DNA of 64,000 nucleotides, from assembly GCA_965227695.1 (NCBI GenBank), contig OZ245760.1, positions 1,984,001 to 2,048,000 on the forward strand, given 5' to 3'. The position numbers were made by a program, and so were the translations under genes. The notes under the pieces are model-generated. The model worked only from the letters and a program-made list of their open reading frames with translations, ran no database searches and had not been told where the DNA came from. Below are positions 36,612-45,705 of the stretch, in pieces; position 1 is the stretch's first letter, and every line of letters begins with the position of its first letter. The DNA is from UBA1858 sp965227695 (GTDB lineage Bacteria; Pseudomonadota; Gammaproteobacteria; UBA4575).

Positions 36612-37217
36612 TTATACTCCATACTTTTCGTTATAGTCTTCAATAGCAGAATTGATAACTTTTGATGCATGTATTGAATCATATGCACTACCAATTAAGG
36701 TACTAGGCTCTTCGCCAGGTAAATCTTTGTATGTTGAAAAGTAATGAATTAATTGCTCTATGTAGGTATTGGGCATATCGTTAATTTCATTAATATCACC
36801 CCAAACTTGGTCTTTCTCGAGTACTGCTATTATTTTGTCATCTGCTTCACCATTATCTATCATAGGTATGCCGCCTATTACTCTAACATTGAGTAATATT
36901 TCAGCGTGTGTAATAGGCTTATCACTAAATACACATATATCTAGTGGGTCGCCATCGCCATATATCGCACCCTTCATTAATGATTTAACGCGATCACCAC
37001 AATATGTCTTAGGGATAAAACCATATAAAGTCGGAAGTATTGAAGATGTTCGATTGGGTCTGTCTACATGCAAATAACCAGTTTGCTTGTCTATTTCATA
37101 TTTAACTAAATCATATGGTGTGATTTCTATGTAGGCATTTAAGTGAACAGGAGGATTGGGCCCCGCTTCAACACCATGCCATGGGTGAGGCCTCCAACGA
37201 TAAAATGAATCTGTCAC
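36612..37217 (-). CDS. ppa: Inorganic pyrophosphatase, family I
   Basis: The 201-residue enzyme has the metal-binding DGDPLDICV (about 97-105) and DNGEADDKIIAV (about 126-137) and TLYGFIPKTYCGD. Family I enzymes hydrolyse pyrophosphate in the cytoplasm. It is the last gene of the osmC-acs-lpd-molybdoenzyme unit, 21 bases after the molybdoenzyme. An acetyl-CoA synthetase releases pyrophosphate, so co-transcription would pull that reaction forward. Confidence 0.92.
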   Translation of the reverse strand: MTDSFYRWRPHPWHGVEAGPNPPVHLNAYIEITPYDLVKYEIDKQTGYLHVDRPNRTSSILPTLYGFIPKTYCGDRVKSLMKGAIYGDGDPLDICVFSDKPITHAEILLNVRVIGGIPMIDNGEADDKIIAVLEKDQVWGDINEINDMPNTYIEQLIHYFSTYKDLPGEEPSTLIGSAYDSIHASKVINSAIEDYNEKYGV

Positions 37218-37238
37218 TTGGGAATTATCCAGTTTTTT

Positions 37239-39545
37239 TCATTCAAAAACACCCGGGCTCTTTTTAGAAGAAATATTTATAATTTCCTCATCAGAAATAT
37301 TCTCAGATAGCTCAGGATTAAGTTTTCTCCACTTGTTTATATAACCCTCTTTACCACCCCACTGCTTCAACATTTTCTTCTTTAGGTCTAGATCATTAGA
37401 TTTTTCAATTTGCACAAGACATGAATAGAAAGTTGGCGACATTCCAAAGTCAGTCAAATTTTCTGAATTTAATGCGTTGATATTAACACCTCCAGGTGTA
37501 TCTCCACCTTTGTATTGTTTTTGCGTGCCACATACACCTGGTATTATTCCATCGACTATAACTGCGTAAGCATAGGATTCGCCTCTATCATTAAATATCC
37601 TACATAAATCACCGTCTTGAATATTACGATCAGCCGCATCATCCTTGTTAATTTCAATAGTGGGTCTGGACATCATCGCTTTATGTCTATCAATTGACTG
37701 AAATGAATCACCAATGAAGTAATGTGTTGCAGTACTGAGGACCTGGATTGGATATTTTTCTCTTAACTCATAATCCTCTTGTCCTTCTATTTCCGGAGTA
37801 TGAGTTGGCAATGGATCCAAACCTTGCTTTTTTAATTTTTCTGACCATATTTCGATTTTGCCACTTTTAGTTGGCCATCCGTGTTTTAAGTAATCTCTCC
37901 TATCGGCTTCCACGGAAGCTCTCATCCATCCATTTTCTTTCAATTCATCATAAGTGATACCTTCCATAAGAGGATTTTTCTCTCCTTCGTCACAAAGTAT
38001 ATCCTTAATCATTTCTTCATCAGTCTGTGTAAAAGCATTATCAGACACTTCGTCATAACCCATTTTCTTTGCAAGCATTCTGAATAACTCCGTATTGCGT
38101 ACACTTTCGCCAAGTGGTTCAATAACTGGGGTGTTCATATTATAGTGATAATGACCATAGGCAGCATGTAAATCAGTGCGCTCTAGTTGTGTGTCTGCTG
38201 GCAATACGATATCTGCGTAGTCACAGCTATCTGTCCAAACAGTGTCATGTACAGTAATAAATAGGTCATCACGCATCATACCTTTTCTAACATTGTTAGA
38301 ATTAGGCGCACAGTTTGCTGGATCTGAATTATAAACGAACAATGAATGAATTGGGTTGTCCATAACTGTTCCATCTGATCCAATGTTATCTGCAAGAGCT
38401 TGACCAATTTGAACCATATTAATTGCCCTCTTAGACCCTCTATCACCAAGATCGGGCCTTTGCAGTTTTTTTAGATCAAATCGCTGCCACATTTCCTCTA
38501 AATTACCGAAACCAGCTCCACCACACTTTTCACGCCATGCACCTGTAATGCATGGAAGCACAAGAACTGACCTGCACATCTGCCCTGAATTACTATGCCT
38601 ATTTAAGCCATAATTAGCTCGTATATGGGATTTTTTTGTGCTCGCATACTCTAATGCGAGATTTTTAATAATGTCCTTATTAACACCTGTGATGTTTTCT
38701 ACTGTAGCTAAATCATAATCTGGAAGTTTTGTTTCTATTAGCTCCTGCCAACCGATTGTATAGTTTTTTAGAAAATCAATATCATGTAAGTTTTCATCAA
38801 CAATGACTTTCATCATACCCAGGGCTAAAGCGGCATCAGTTCCAGGGCGCGGTTGAATATGCTGATTTGCGATCATGGTTGTACGGGTTTTTCTCGGGTC
38901 AATCGCAATAATTTTAGCACCACGATTTTTCGCTTTTTGTATAAAAGGTATGGCATGTACTCCTGTACTAACAAGATTAGCACCCCAAAGTATTATAAGG
39001 TCTGCATCTTCACTTGCATCCTGTAAAGAAGGACCATTTGAAATACCATATGTATGTAAATTAGCGAAAAAAGCAGCATATATACATATTGATTGAACTA
39101 ATCTCGATGCTTCCATTTTGTTCCAAAATCGTTGATCCATTGACCAAAAACCAAGCATCCCAAGGGTCCCAGAATATGAATATGGTAGTACAGATTCTGA
39201 GCCATATTTAGAAATGACTTCTTTAAAATTATCTGTAACAGTCGTTAATGCTTCATCCCATGAGATCCTTTCAAACCTGGCTCCAGGACCTTTCGGCCCA
39301 ATTCTTTTATGCGGATATAAAATACGATTTTTGTTATATACCAAGTCTAAGTAATGATTAACTTTATTACACAAATAACCTTTTGTAACAGGGTGAGTAG
39401 GGTCACCCTGTATTCTAACGGCTTTACCAGTACTATCATCTCTTGTCACTATCATAGAGCATGTATCTGGACAGTCATGTGGACAACAAACATGATGTGT
39501 TGAATATCCTTCAGGCACTTTGATTTTTCTATCTCTCAATTTCAT
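37239..39545 (-). CDS. Molybdopterin oxidoreductase of the DMSO-reductase superfamily
   Basis: The 768-residue enzyme begins with a 4Fe-4S motif (CPHDCPDTC at 21-29 and Cys59), then the molybdopterin-binding core (ADLIILWGANLVSTGVHAIPF, IDPRKTRT) and the C-terminal dinucleotide domain (TATHYFIGDSFQ). Cys154 in LVQSICIYAAFF falls where the molybdenum ligand is expected, though this needs alignment. No Tat signal, so it is cytoplasmic. No electron-transfer or membrane subunit is next to it; it lies 11 bases after lpd. The substrate could be a C1 or sulfur compound; formate oxidation is one possibility. Confidence 0.8.
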   Translation of the reverse strand: MKLRDRKIKVPEGYSTHHVCCPHDCPDTCSMIVTRDDSTGKAVRIQGDPTHPVTKGYLCNKVNHYLDLVYNKNRILYPHKRIGPKGPGARFERISWDEALTTVTDNFKEVISKYGSESVLPYSYSGTLGMLGFWSMDQRFWNKMEASRLVQSICIYAAFFANLHTYGISNGPSLQDASEDADLIILWGANLVSTGVHAIPFIQKAKNRGAKIIAIDPRKTRTTMIANQHIQPRPGTDAALALGMMKVIVDENLHDIDFLKNYTIGWQELIETKLPDYDLATVENITGVNKDIIKNLALEYASTKKSHIRANYGLNRHSNSGQMCRSVLVLPCITGAWREKCGGAGFGNLEEMWQRFDLKKLQRPDLGDRGSKRAINMVQIGQALADNIGSDGTVMDNPIHSLFVYNSDPANCAPNSNNVRKGMMRDDLFITVHDTVWTDSCDYADIVLPADTQLERTDLHAAYGHYHYNMNTPVIEPLGESVRNTELFRMLAKKMGYDEVSDNAFTQTDEEMIKDILCDEGEKNPLMEGITYDELKENGWMRASVEADRRDYLKHGWPTKSGKIEIWSEKLKKQGLDPLPTHTPEIEGQEDYELREKYPIQVLSTATHYFIGDSFQSIDRHKAMMSRPTIEINKDDAADRNIQDGDLCRIFNDRGESYAYAVIVDGIIPGVCGTQKQYKGGDTPGGVNINALNSENLTDFGMSPTFYSCLVQIEKSNDLDLKKKMLKQWGGKEGYINKWRKLNPELSENISDEEIINISSKKSPGVFE

Positions 39546-39556
39546 TTCCCTGCTAT

Positions 39557-41254
39557 TTATTTGATATACATATCAACAATTGTTTTCTCGAACACTTCAG
39601 CTGATTGTCCTACTGTCTCGGATAAAGTTGGATGCGGATGAATTAAATGACCTATTTCATGTGCTTTACATTTTTTATATATTGCCAATGCGGCCTCAGA
39701 TATGAGCTCACCAGCATTACTACCGACGATTGCAGCACCGATAATTTCTTTTGTATTTTTATTGTAAATTGTCTTTGTAAACCCTTCTTTTCTTCCTATA
39801 CATAAGGATCTACCACTTGCTGCCCAAGGAAATATTCCTGTGTCATAATCTATGTTTAAAATTTTTGCTTGCTCTTCACTCACACCTACCCATGCAATTT
39901 CAGGGTCAGTGTATGCAACGGATGGAATTAGAGACCCATCAAATTTGCTATCTAAACCAGATATAACTTCTGCAGCTACACGTCCTTCATGTGCGGCTTT
40001 ATGAGCGAGCATTGGTTGTCCAACAATGTCTCCAATAGCGAAAATATTCTCAACATTTGTCCTCATTTGACTATTAGTTGTGATAAATCCATTTTCATTG
40101 ACATTGACACCTGCGTTTTGTGCATCAATTTTATTACCGTTTGGTCTACGGCCAACTGAGACGAGTACCTGATCAAACAGGTCTTTTTTTATGCCTGATG
40201 GAGTTTCATATTGTACATATAAACCAGTAATTGTTGATTCGATACTAAATACTCTACTATTCAGCGATATGGATTCATATTGCTTTACTATCTTTTTGTG
40301 CAATACATTAACTAAGTCTTTATCTGCACCAGGCATTAATGAATCAGCAAATTCAACTACAGTTACTTTACTTCCTAACTCGTGGTAAACTGTAGCCATT
40401 TCTAGACCTATAATTCCGCCCCCAATAATAAGTAGTCGCTTCGGAATTTGATTAATCTCGAGCGCTTCAGTCGATGTCATCAGACGATCATCGTTATTAG
40501 GGAATGTTGGAATTACAGTAGGTTCTGATCCTGCTGCGATAATGGCATGCTCGAATTCTATAAATATATATCTTCCACTAGGAAAAGTGACTTTTAATTT
40601 TTTTGACGATACAAAAGTGCCAATGCCATGGATAATATCGACATCACGCTTTTTGGCCAAATTTGATAATCCGTTAGTTAAATCACCTACGATTTTATTC
40701 TTCCAGCCACGTAGCTTTTCACGATTAATTTCTATTGATGAATATTGAACACCAAAGTGAGCAAGCTCTTTATTCTCTGATATAACTTTAGCGGCATGTA
40801 AGTATGCTTTTGACGGTATACAGCCAACATTCAAACAAACACCACCCAAGTTTTCTTGTCGTTCGACCATAACAACTTTTTTGCCCAGATCTGCTGCTCT
40901 AAAAGCTGCGGAGTATCCCCCAGGTCCTGAACCTAAGACTAATAGCTCAGTACAAATATCTTCTTCAATCTCATTATTAGTTTCGTTAACTTTTTCTTCA
41001 TTAGAGATATTTTGTTGTTCAGACATCTCAATGTCTATTAACTGATGATTTATTTCTACTGAGTCACCAACTTTGACATGTATTACTTTTATTTCACCAC
41101 TGCCAGGAGCATCAATCTCTATTGCAACTTTACTGGTTTCGATTACAAGTAAGGTATCACCTTTTTTTACTCGATCACCTTTGTTTACAAATATTTCTTG
41201 TATTTTTGCGTCATCTGCATCACCAAGGTCTGTTAATAATATTTTTTCTATCAT
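39557..41254 (-). CDS. Dihydrolipoyl dehydrogenase with N-terminal lipoyl domain
   Basis: Residues 1-78 form a biotinyl/lipoyl domain with the modified Lys42 in ETSKVAIEI. An acidic linker (78-100) leads to a full FAD disulfide reductase: GSGPGGYSA, the redox pair Cys140/Cys145 (GGVCLNVGCIPSK), the NAD fold GGGIIGLEMATV and the His-Glu pair in HPHPTLSE. This fused form occurs with 2-oxoacid dehydrogenases, but no E1 or E2 gene is present in the window. It is sandwiched between acs and the molybdoenzyme, so an electron link between the lipoyl arm and that enzyme deserves thought. Confidence 0.9.
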   Translation of the reverse strand: MIEKILLTDLGDADDAKIQEIFVNKGDRVKKGDTLLVIETSKVAIEIDAPGSGEIKVIHVKVGDSVEINHQLIDIEMSEQQNISNEEKVNETNNEIEEDICTELLVLGSGPGGYSAAFRAADLGKKVVMVERQENLGGVCLNVGCIPSKAYLHAAKVISENKELAHFGVQYSSIEINREKLRGWKNKIVGDLTNGLSNLAKKRDVDIIHGIGTFVSSKKLKVTFPSGRYIFIEFEHAIIAAGSEPTVIPTFPNNDDRLMTSTEALEINQIPKRLLIIGGGIIGLEMATVYHELGSKVTVVEFADSLMPGADKDLVNVLHKKIVKQYESISLNSRVFSIESTITGLYVQYETPSGIKKDLFDQVLVSVGRRPNGNKIDAQNAGVNVNENGFITTNSQMRTNVENIFAIGDIVGQPMLAHKAAHEGRVAAEVISGLDSKFDGSLIPSVAYTDPEIAWVGVSEEQAKILNIDYDTGIFPWAASGRSLCIGRKEGFTKTIYNKNTKEIIGAAIVGSNAGELISEAALAIYKKCKAHEIGHLIHPHPTLSETVGQSAEVFEKTIVDMYIK

Positions 41255-41293
41255 AATGTAGTATCCGAACTGTCTAATGTATATTTCAAGTCA

Positions 41294-43207
41294 TTAAACA
41301 CCGTACTCTTTACGTGTATTTATTAGATACTCAACTATATAAGGATTTACTAATGTAGATGTATCACCTACATCTGAAAATTCATTATTTGATACTTTAC
41401 GTAATATTCTACGCATTACTTTTCCACTTCTTGTTTTGGGCAGTTCTGGTGTCCAATGGAGTACATCAGGTGCAGCAAAGCCGCTGATTTCATTTTTGAC
41501 AATATTGATAAGCTCTTTGGTAATTTTCTCGTCAGGTGTATATCTATCTATAAGTGCAACATATGCATATATCCCTTGCCCTTTGACCGGGTGCGGATAA
41601 CCGACTACTGCGGCTTCTGCGACAGCTTTATGTTTAATGAGGGCCTCTTCAACTTCCGTTGAACCAATTAAGTGTCCTGCAACATTTAAAGTATCGTCCG
41701 ATCTCCCGGTGACTTTTATTGTAGAGTTTTTCTTGATGATTGCCCTGTCGCCAGGTTTATAGAAACCACCTTTATCACGTTTAGTAAAGTAAGTTTCCTC
41801 GAATCTTTGTTGATCGTTATAGATAGTGATCATTTGACCAGGCCACGGATTTTTAATGACCAGATTTCCTTTATCACTATCAATCAAGCTATCCTCATCA
41901 TCGACAAGAGCAGGGATAATCCCATAGAAAGGCTTGATCTCTTCTCCACATGAATGAGTGATTTGTGATGGAAGCTGTGATAACATGATTCCGCCTGTTT
42001 CAGTTTGCCACCAAGTGTCAAGAATTGGACACTTTTCTCTGCCAACTTTAGTGAAATACCAATTCCATGTTTCAGAATCGATTGGCTCACCAACCGAGCC
42101 AAGAAGTCTTAGACTGTCTAGAGATGATTTTTCGACATAGCTATCTCCACTACCAACTAGAGTTCTTAGGATTGTAGGAGCAGTGTATAATGTATTTACA
42201 TTATGTCGTTTTACAATATCCCAATAACGACTTGCTGTAGGATATGTTGGTACTCCTTCATAAAGCACTATAGTCGCACCTTGAGATAGAGGTCCATACA
42301 AAACATATGAATGACCAGTAATCCATGCGAGATCTGCAGTACACCAAAATATATCTTGTTCCTTATAATCGAATATATGTTTAAATGTAATGCTGCAATG
42401 TAATAAATAACCTGCAGATGAATGCACTATTCCTTTAGGCTTACCTGTGGAGCCAGATGTGTAAAGTATGAATAATGGATGATTTGATTCTACAGGCACA
42501 GGCATGTGAGCACTTTCAGCTTGATCCATCAAATTGTGATACCAGAGATCGCGATTATCTTGCATATGAACATCTGTATCAGTATGTTTAACAACAATAA
42601 CGGATTCCACCAACGGGCAGTCAGCTAACGCTTCATCAGTGATTTCTTTTATTTTTATTTTTTTACCTTTACGTTTACCTTCATTTGCTGTAATGACAAC
42701 TTGACATCCTGTGTCGCTAATTCTTTCTTTGAGCGCAGTAGAAGAAAATCCTCCAAATATTACAGAATGTATTGCTCCAATCCTGGCGCACGCGAGCATT
42801 GCAATTGCTGTTTCTATGATATTTGGCATATAAATACATATCCTGTCGCCTTTCTTTACATCTAGATGTTGCAATACATTAGATAATTTACATACTTGTG
42901 AGTGAAGTTCTCTATAAGTAATTTTTTTGGTTTCGTTTTCTTCATCACCTTCCCATATAATAGCGGTTTTATTACCCCTTTTAATCAAGTGTTTGTCAAG
43001 ACAGTTCGATGCTACATTTAATTTACCCCCAACAAACCATTCAGCATGTGTTTTATCACTGCATTCATTTATTACATCTTTCCATGGTTGCATCCATTCA
43101 AGAAAATAACCTGCCTGCTCAGACCAAAAACTATCTGGGTCTTGTATTGACCACTGATATAATGATTCGTATTTTTCATTTTTCTGATATGTTTTCATTT
43201 TATTCAC
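41294..43207 (-). CDS. Acetyl-CoA synthetase (AMP-forming)-like acyl-CoA ligase
   Basis: The 637-residue adenylate-forming enzyme has YTSGSTGKPKGIVHSSAG, TWWQTETGG and the C-terminal PKTRSGKVMRRIL with the acetylatable Lys. The acetate-pocket Trp in the WWQTETGG motif is conserved, favouring acetate or a similarly small acid over long chains. It lies 85 bases after osmC and 39 before lpd. PPi produced would be removed by the pyrophosphatase at the operon's end. The true substrate in the island is not known. Confidence 0.88.
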   Translation of the reverse strand: MNKMKTYQKNEKYESLYQWSIQDPDSFWSEQAGYFLEWMQPWKDVINECSDKTHAEWFVGGKLNVASNCLDKHLIKRGNKTAIIWEGDEENETKKITYRELHSQVCKLSNVLQHLDVKKGDRICIYMPNIIETAIAMLACARIGAIHSVIFGGFSSTALKERISDTGCQVVITANEGKRKGKKIKIKEITDEALADCPLVESVIVVKHTDTDVHMQDNRDLWYHNLMDQAESAHMPVPVESNHPLFILYTSGSTGKPKGIVHSSAGYLLHCSITFKHIFDYKEQDIFWCTADLAWITGHSYVLYGPLSQGATIVLYEGVPTYPTASRYWDIVKRHNVNTLYTAPTILRTLVGSGDSYVEKSSLDSLRLLGSVGEPIDSETWNWYFTKVGREKCPILDTWWQTETGGIMLSQLPSQITHSCGEEIKPFYGIIPALVDDEDSLIDSDKGNLVIKNPWPGQMITIYNDQQRFEETYFTKRDKGGFYKPGDRAIIKKNSTIKVTGRSDDTLNVAGHLIGSTEVEEALIKHKAVAEAAVVGYPHPVKGQGIYAYVALIDRYTPDEKITKELINIVKNEISGFAAPDVLHWTPELPKTRSGKVMRRILRKVSNNEFSDVGDTSTLVNPYIVEYLINTRKEYGV

Positions 43208-43292
43208 AATATTTATTTCATAAAAATTATTTTAATTATCATCTAAATAAGTACATATTATTTCATGAGACTAATAAATATATTTTCTAATT

Positions 43293-43844
43293 TTATGATT
43301 TATTTATTTTTGTTTTACCATTTATGGTCATATTCCTTGTTAGCATGTCCATAACCGGGCATTGATTTTCTACATCATGAATTAATTGATTCAATATAGA
43401 ATCGTCAGCATTACTCGTGATATTTGTCTCATATTCAATTGATGAAAATCCAGGATGGATGACTTCATCAGAAGAAATCCCTAATAACCCACGAACATTA
43501 AGGTGCGCGGTTAGTGTAACTTCACATTCATCTAATGCTATCCCTCTTACAGAAGCTAATGCTGAGTACATAATTTGTTGACATGATCCTAATGCAACTA
43601 AAATTAGCTCGACAGGACTCGCACTTAAGTCGGTACCACCAAATGAGGGTGGTTCATCAACCAATAATTTATGCGCTCTCCTGATTTGATTTTTGCATAG
43701 GGTTCCACCTTCCCATTTAGTATTTACATAGTATTTAAAGTTACCGAACTCTGGATCAGACTCGGACTTTTCAATCATATTATTAATTGAAACTTTGACT
43801 TTCTCTAAACTTTTCAGATTCTCTTCACTCATGGAATTGCTCAT
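43293..43844 (-). CDS. OsmC/Ohr-family protein
   Basis: The 183-residue protein has the OsmC core: SFGGTDLSASPVELILVALGSCQQIMYSALA with the second reactive Cys, and ENQCPVMDMLTRNM near the end. OsmC/Ohr proteins reduce organic peroxides with paired thiols; one Cys lies in the ALGSCQ helix and another in the GGTLCKNQ strand or ENQCPV, so the pairing is unclear. It is first of the acs operon, 75 bases downstream of a predicted sigma54 start. A role in coping with peroxides made by leaky flavin monooxygenases is plausible. Confidence 0.85.
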   Translation of the reverse strand: MSNSMSEENLKSLEKVKVSINNMIEKSESDPEFGNFKYYVNTKWEGGTLCKNQIRRAHKLLVDEPPSFGGTDLSASPVELILVALGSCQQIMYSALASVRGIALDECEVTLTAHLNVRGLLGISSDEVIHPGFSSIEYETNITSNADDSILNQLIHDVENQCPVMDMLTRNMTINGKTKINKS

Positions 43845-43929
43845 CGCTCTTTTTATTGAAATTAGACAGCTGCAGATACAATCTTTTATATAAATTGATT
43901 AAAGCAGGTTCATAATTTTATTAAGATAT

Positions 43930-43945
43930 AGCAATATCCAAGCCA
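43930..43945 (-). promoter_or_regulatory. Predicted sigma54 promoter of the osmC-acs operon (TGGCTTGGATATTGCT)
   Basis: On the minus strand GG (43944-43943) and GC (43932-43931) are ten bases apart and the -12 box is TTGCT. Transcription would begin near 43919, giving a 75-base leader to osmC. GTTTC-type sites lie upstream within the end of the NUDIX gene. Confidence 0.65.
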
Positions 43946-44008
43946 ATTAGGTAACTAATTAAATTTACTCGATATTTTTAAAATTTATAAATTGAAATCT
44001 TGAGTTTT

Positions 44009-44090
44009 GTTTCGAAAGGATACGCTTTGAGATACGGTGAGTTATATTTGTTTCATAATGAATATGAATACAAGGAGAGCATTGTTTCAT
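44009..44090. promoter_or_regulatory. Upstream activator sites for the osmC promoter
   Basis: GTTTCGAAAG at 44009-44018 differs by one base from the palindrome GTTTCGAAAC before the binding-protein gene and lies about 95 bp upstream of the predicted start. Two direct GTTTCAT copies follow at 44050-44056 and 44084-44090. Confidence 0.5.
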
Positions 44091-44659
44091 TCAGGACATA
44101 TTTCATGTGTATCATATGTGCGGAAAACGAACTTACCATTTGCAATATCTTCATAAAACCAATCGAGAATCTGATTCATAAGTTTATATGATAGATTTTC
44201 CCATGGTATATCACACTCTGCATAGAAGTTTACATCTAAACTCTCTTCGCCAATTTCAGTGTGGTCGTTATCAACACTGCCCCTTAAAATAAAATATACT
44301 TGATTGATCTTGGGGCAATTAACTAATGTATATAAGTGAAGATTTTTCACATTTACTCCAGTTTCTTCTCTTGTCTCTCTGATCGCAGCGCCTTCTATAG
44401 TTTCGTTTCTTTCCATATATCCACCCGGCAGAGCCCAATATCCCAATTTTGGTTTAATGGCTCTTTTGCACAATAATACTTTGCCTTGATAGTCTATCAA
44501 GCTCAAAACAATAATTTTTGGATTATCATAGTAAACAGCATTACAATCTATGCATATACCCGCAACAGACTTGTTTTTATTCGAAACGCTTGTGCTAATT
44601 TTTCCGCCACATCGATTACAGAAATTCAGAGCATCTCTATAGTTATCTAGTATTGACAT
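44087..44659 (-). CDS. NUDIX hydrolase with zinc ribbon
   Basis: The 190-residue protein has an N-terminal four-Cys zinc ribbon (Cys14, Cys17, Cys36, Cys39: FCNRCGG ... ICIDCNA) and a NUDIX fold with the box GGYMERNETIEGAAIRETREETG. Relatives cleave ADP-ribose, NADH, FAD or other nucleotides. Its place in the sfnG-ribBA operon, 46 bases behind a small unknown gene, suggests flavin or pyridine nucleotide turnover, which is inference. It ends inside the activator region of the osmC promoter. Confidence 0.85.
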   Translation of the reverse strand: MSILDNYRDALNFCNRCGGKISTSVSNKNKSVAGICIDCNAVYYDNPKIIVLSLIDYQGKVLLCKRAIKPKLGYWALPGGYMERNETIEGAAIRETREETGVNVKNLHLYTLVNCPKINQVYFILRGSVDNDHTEIGEESLDVNFYAECDIPWENLSYKLMNQILDWFYEDIANGKFVFRTYDTHEICPE

Positions 44660-44705
44660 GGATATAAATTCTGTTTGGATAGTTATTTATAGTTATAACT
44701 CTAAA

Positions 44706-45008
44706 CTAATTGTCATCATATAAATTAGTATATGTGTCAATCCCAATTCCACCATATTTTTGTGGGAAAGCAGCTGTTTTATCCTTAACATGTTTTTGTG
44801 GGAAGGTACTCCAAATTTCTTCTGCTTCAGATGTTGTTAACAGCTTTATATCTTCATCATTATCATTCTGCAGAAAATAGTTAGAATTAATTGAGCGGAA
44901 CAAATATTTCTTTGCATGCGAATCATATGCTAATAATGTACTTAAATCTGATCGATATAGTTCATCATCGATCATTTTTTGTAACACTTTGTATTTAATA
45001 TCTTTCAT
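44706..45008 (-). CDS. Hypothetical protein, 100 aa, with FPQK repeat
   Basis: This is a small soluble protein. An N-terminal helical region is followed by LLTTSEAEEIWSTFPQKHVKDK and FPQKYGGIGIDTYTNLYDDN; the motif FPQK occurs twice, thirteen residues apart. No Cys or membrane segment. It lies 32 bases behind the FMN reductase gene in the ribBA-sfnG operon. Not recognised; its conservation in other sfnG clusters would be informative. Confidence 0.7.
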   Translation of the reverse strand: MKDIKYKVLQKMIDDELYRSDLSTLLAYDSHAKKYLFRSINSNYFLQNDNDEDIKLLTTSEAEEIWSTFPQKHVKDKTAAFPQKYGGIGIDTYTNLYDDN

Positions 45009-45040
45009 ATTATTTACTGCACTTTTTGATAAGTAAATAA

Positions 45041-45640
45041 TTAACTACTTTTTAGTGACTGCCTTTTTATCATTGGTCCTGTCGCGCCAATTATAGAATT
45101 CCTGTCTTCAGGAATAATATTATGAAAATTCACCAGTGACTCGCCTAGTTGGGACAGCTTAACCAGCAATTCCTCACTTTTAATTTTTCCATCCTGATAA
45201 TCTTTATTATTGGCGTATACTACACCTGGCAGTACAAACGTTAAGAAAAACCCAAGAAGTGGCTTCAATTCATGCTCTAGTGCTAAGTAATGATGATCAC
45301 TTCCCCCAGTTGCAATGAGGCCTACTGGTTTACCTTTCATTGCATCATTAGGTATTAAATCAAAAACATTTTTTAATATTCCAGTGTACGTGCCACGATA
45401 CATCGGTGTGCCAACAACATAGGCATCAGCGTTTATTATCTTATCAATTATTATTCTTGCATCGCCTTCGTATTTAGCTGGGTCACGCGCGTCACAAAAC
45501 TGAACATTAAATTGACTTATATTTAAAACCTCTATTTTGACTTTCTGATCATACGCAGCAGCACGATTTACAGCTGTTTCTACCGCTAACAATGTCTTAG
45601 AACTTTGCAATGGTCCACCTGATATTCCAAGAAGTCTCAT
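45041..45640 (-). CDS. NAD(P)H-dependent FMN reductase (SsuE/MsuE-like)
   Basis: The 199-residue flavodoxin-like protein starts GISGGPLQSSKT, with the FMN loop GTPMYRGTYTGILKNVFDL and IATGGSDHHYLALEHELKPLLGFF, all typical of the SsuE/MsuE group. It reduces FMN for two-component monooxygenases. It follows sfnG by 65 bases, so it is probably the reductase partner of SfnG. A second, unrelated flavin reductase is encoded at 52.2 kb. Confidence 0.92.
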   Translation of the reverse strand: MRLLGISGGPLQSSKTLLAVETAVNRAAAYDQKVKIEVLNISQFNVQFCDARDPAKYEGDARIIIDKIINADAYVVGTPMYRGTYTGILKNVFDLIPNDAMKGKPVGLIATGGSDHHYLALEHELKPLLGFFLTFVLPGVVYANNKDYQDGKIKSEELLVKLSQLGESLVNFHNIIPEDRNSIIGATGPMIKRQSLKSS

Positions 45641-45705
45641 TATATAATTACCTTTTTAATTTGAAATTTTTCTTAACAGCACTTCTTTGATGTTGATATT
45701 TGATA

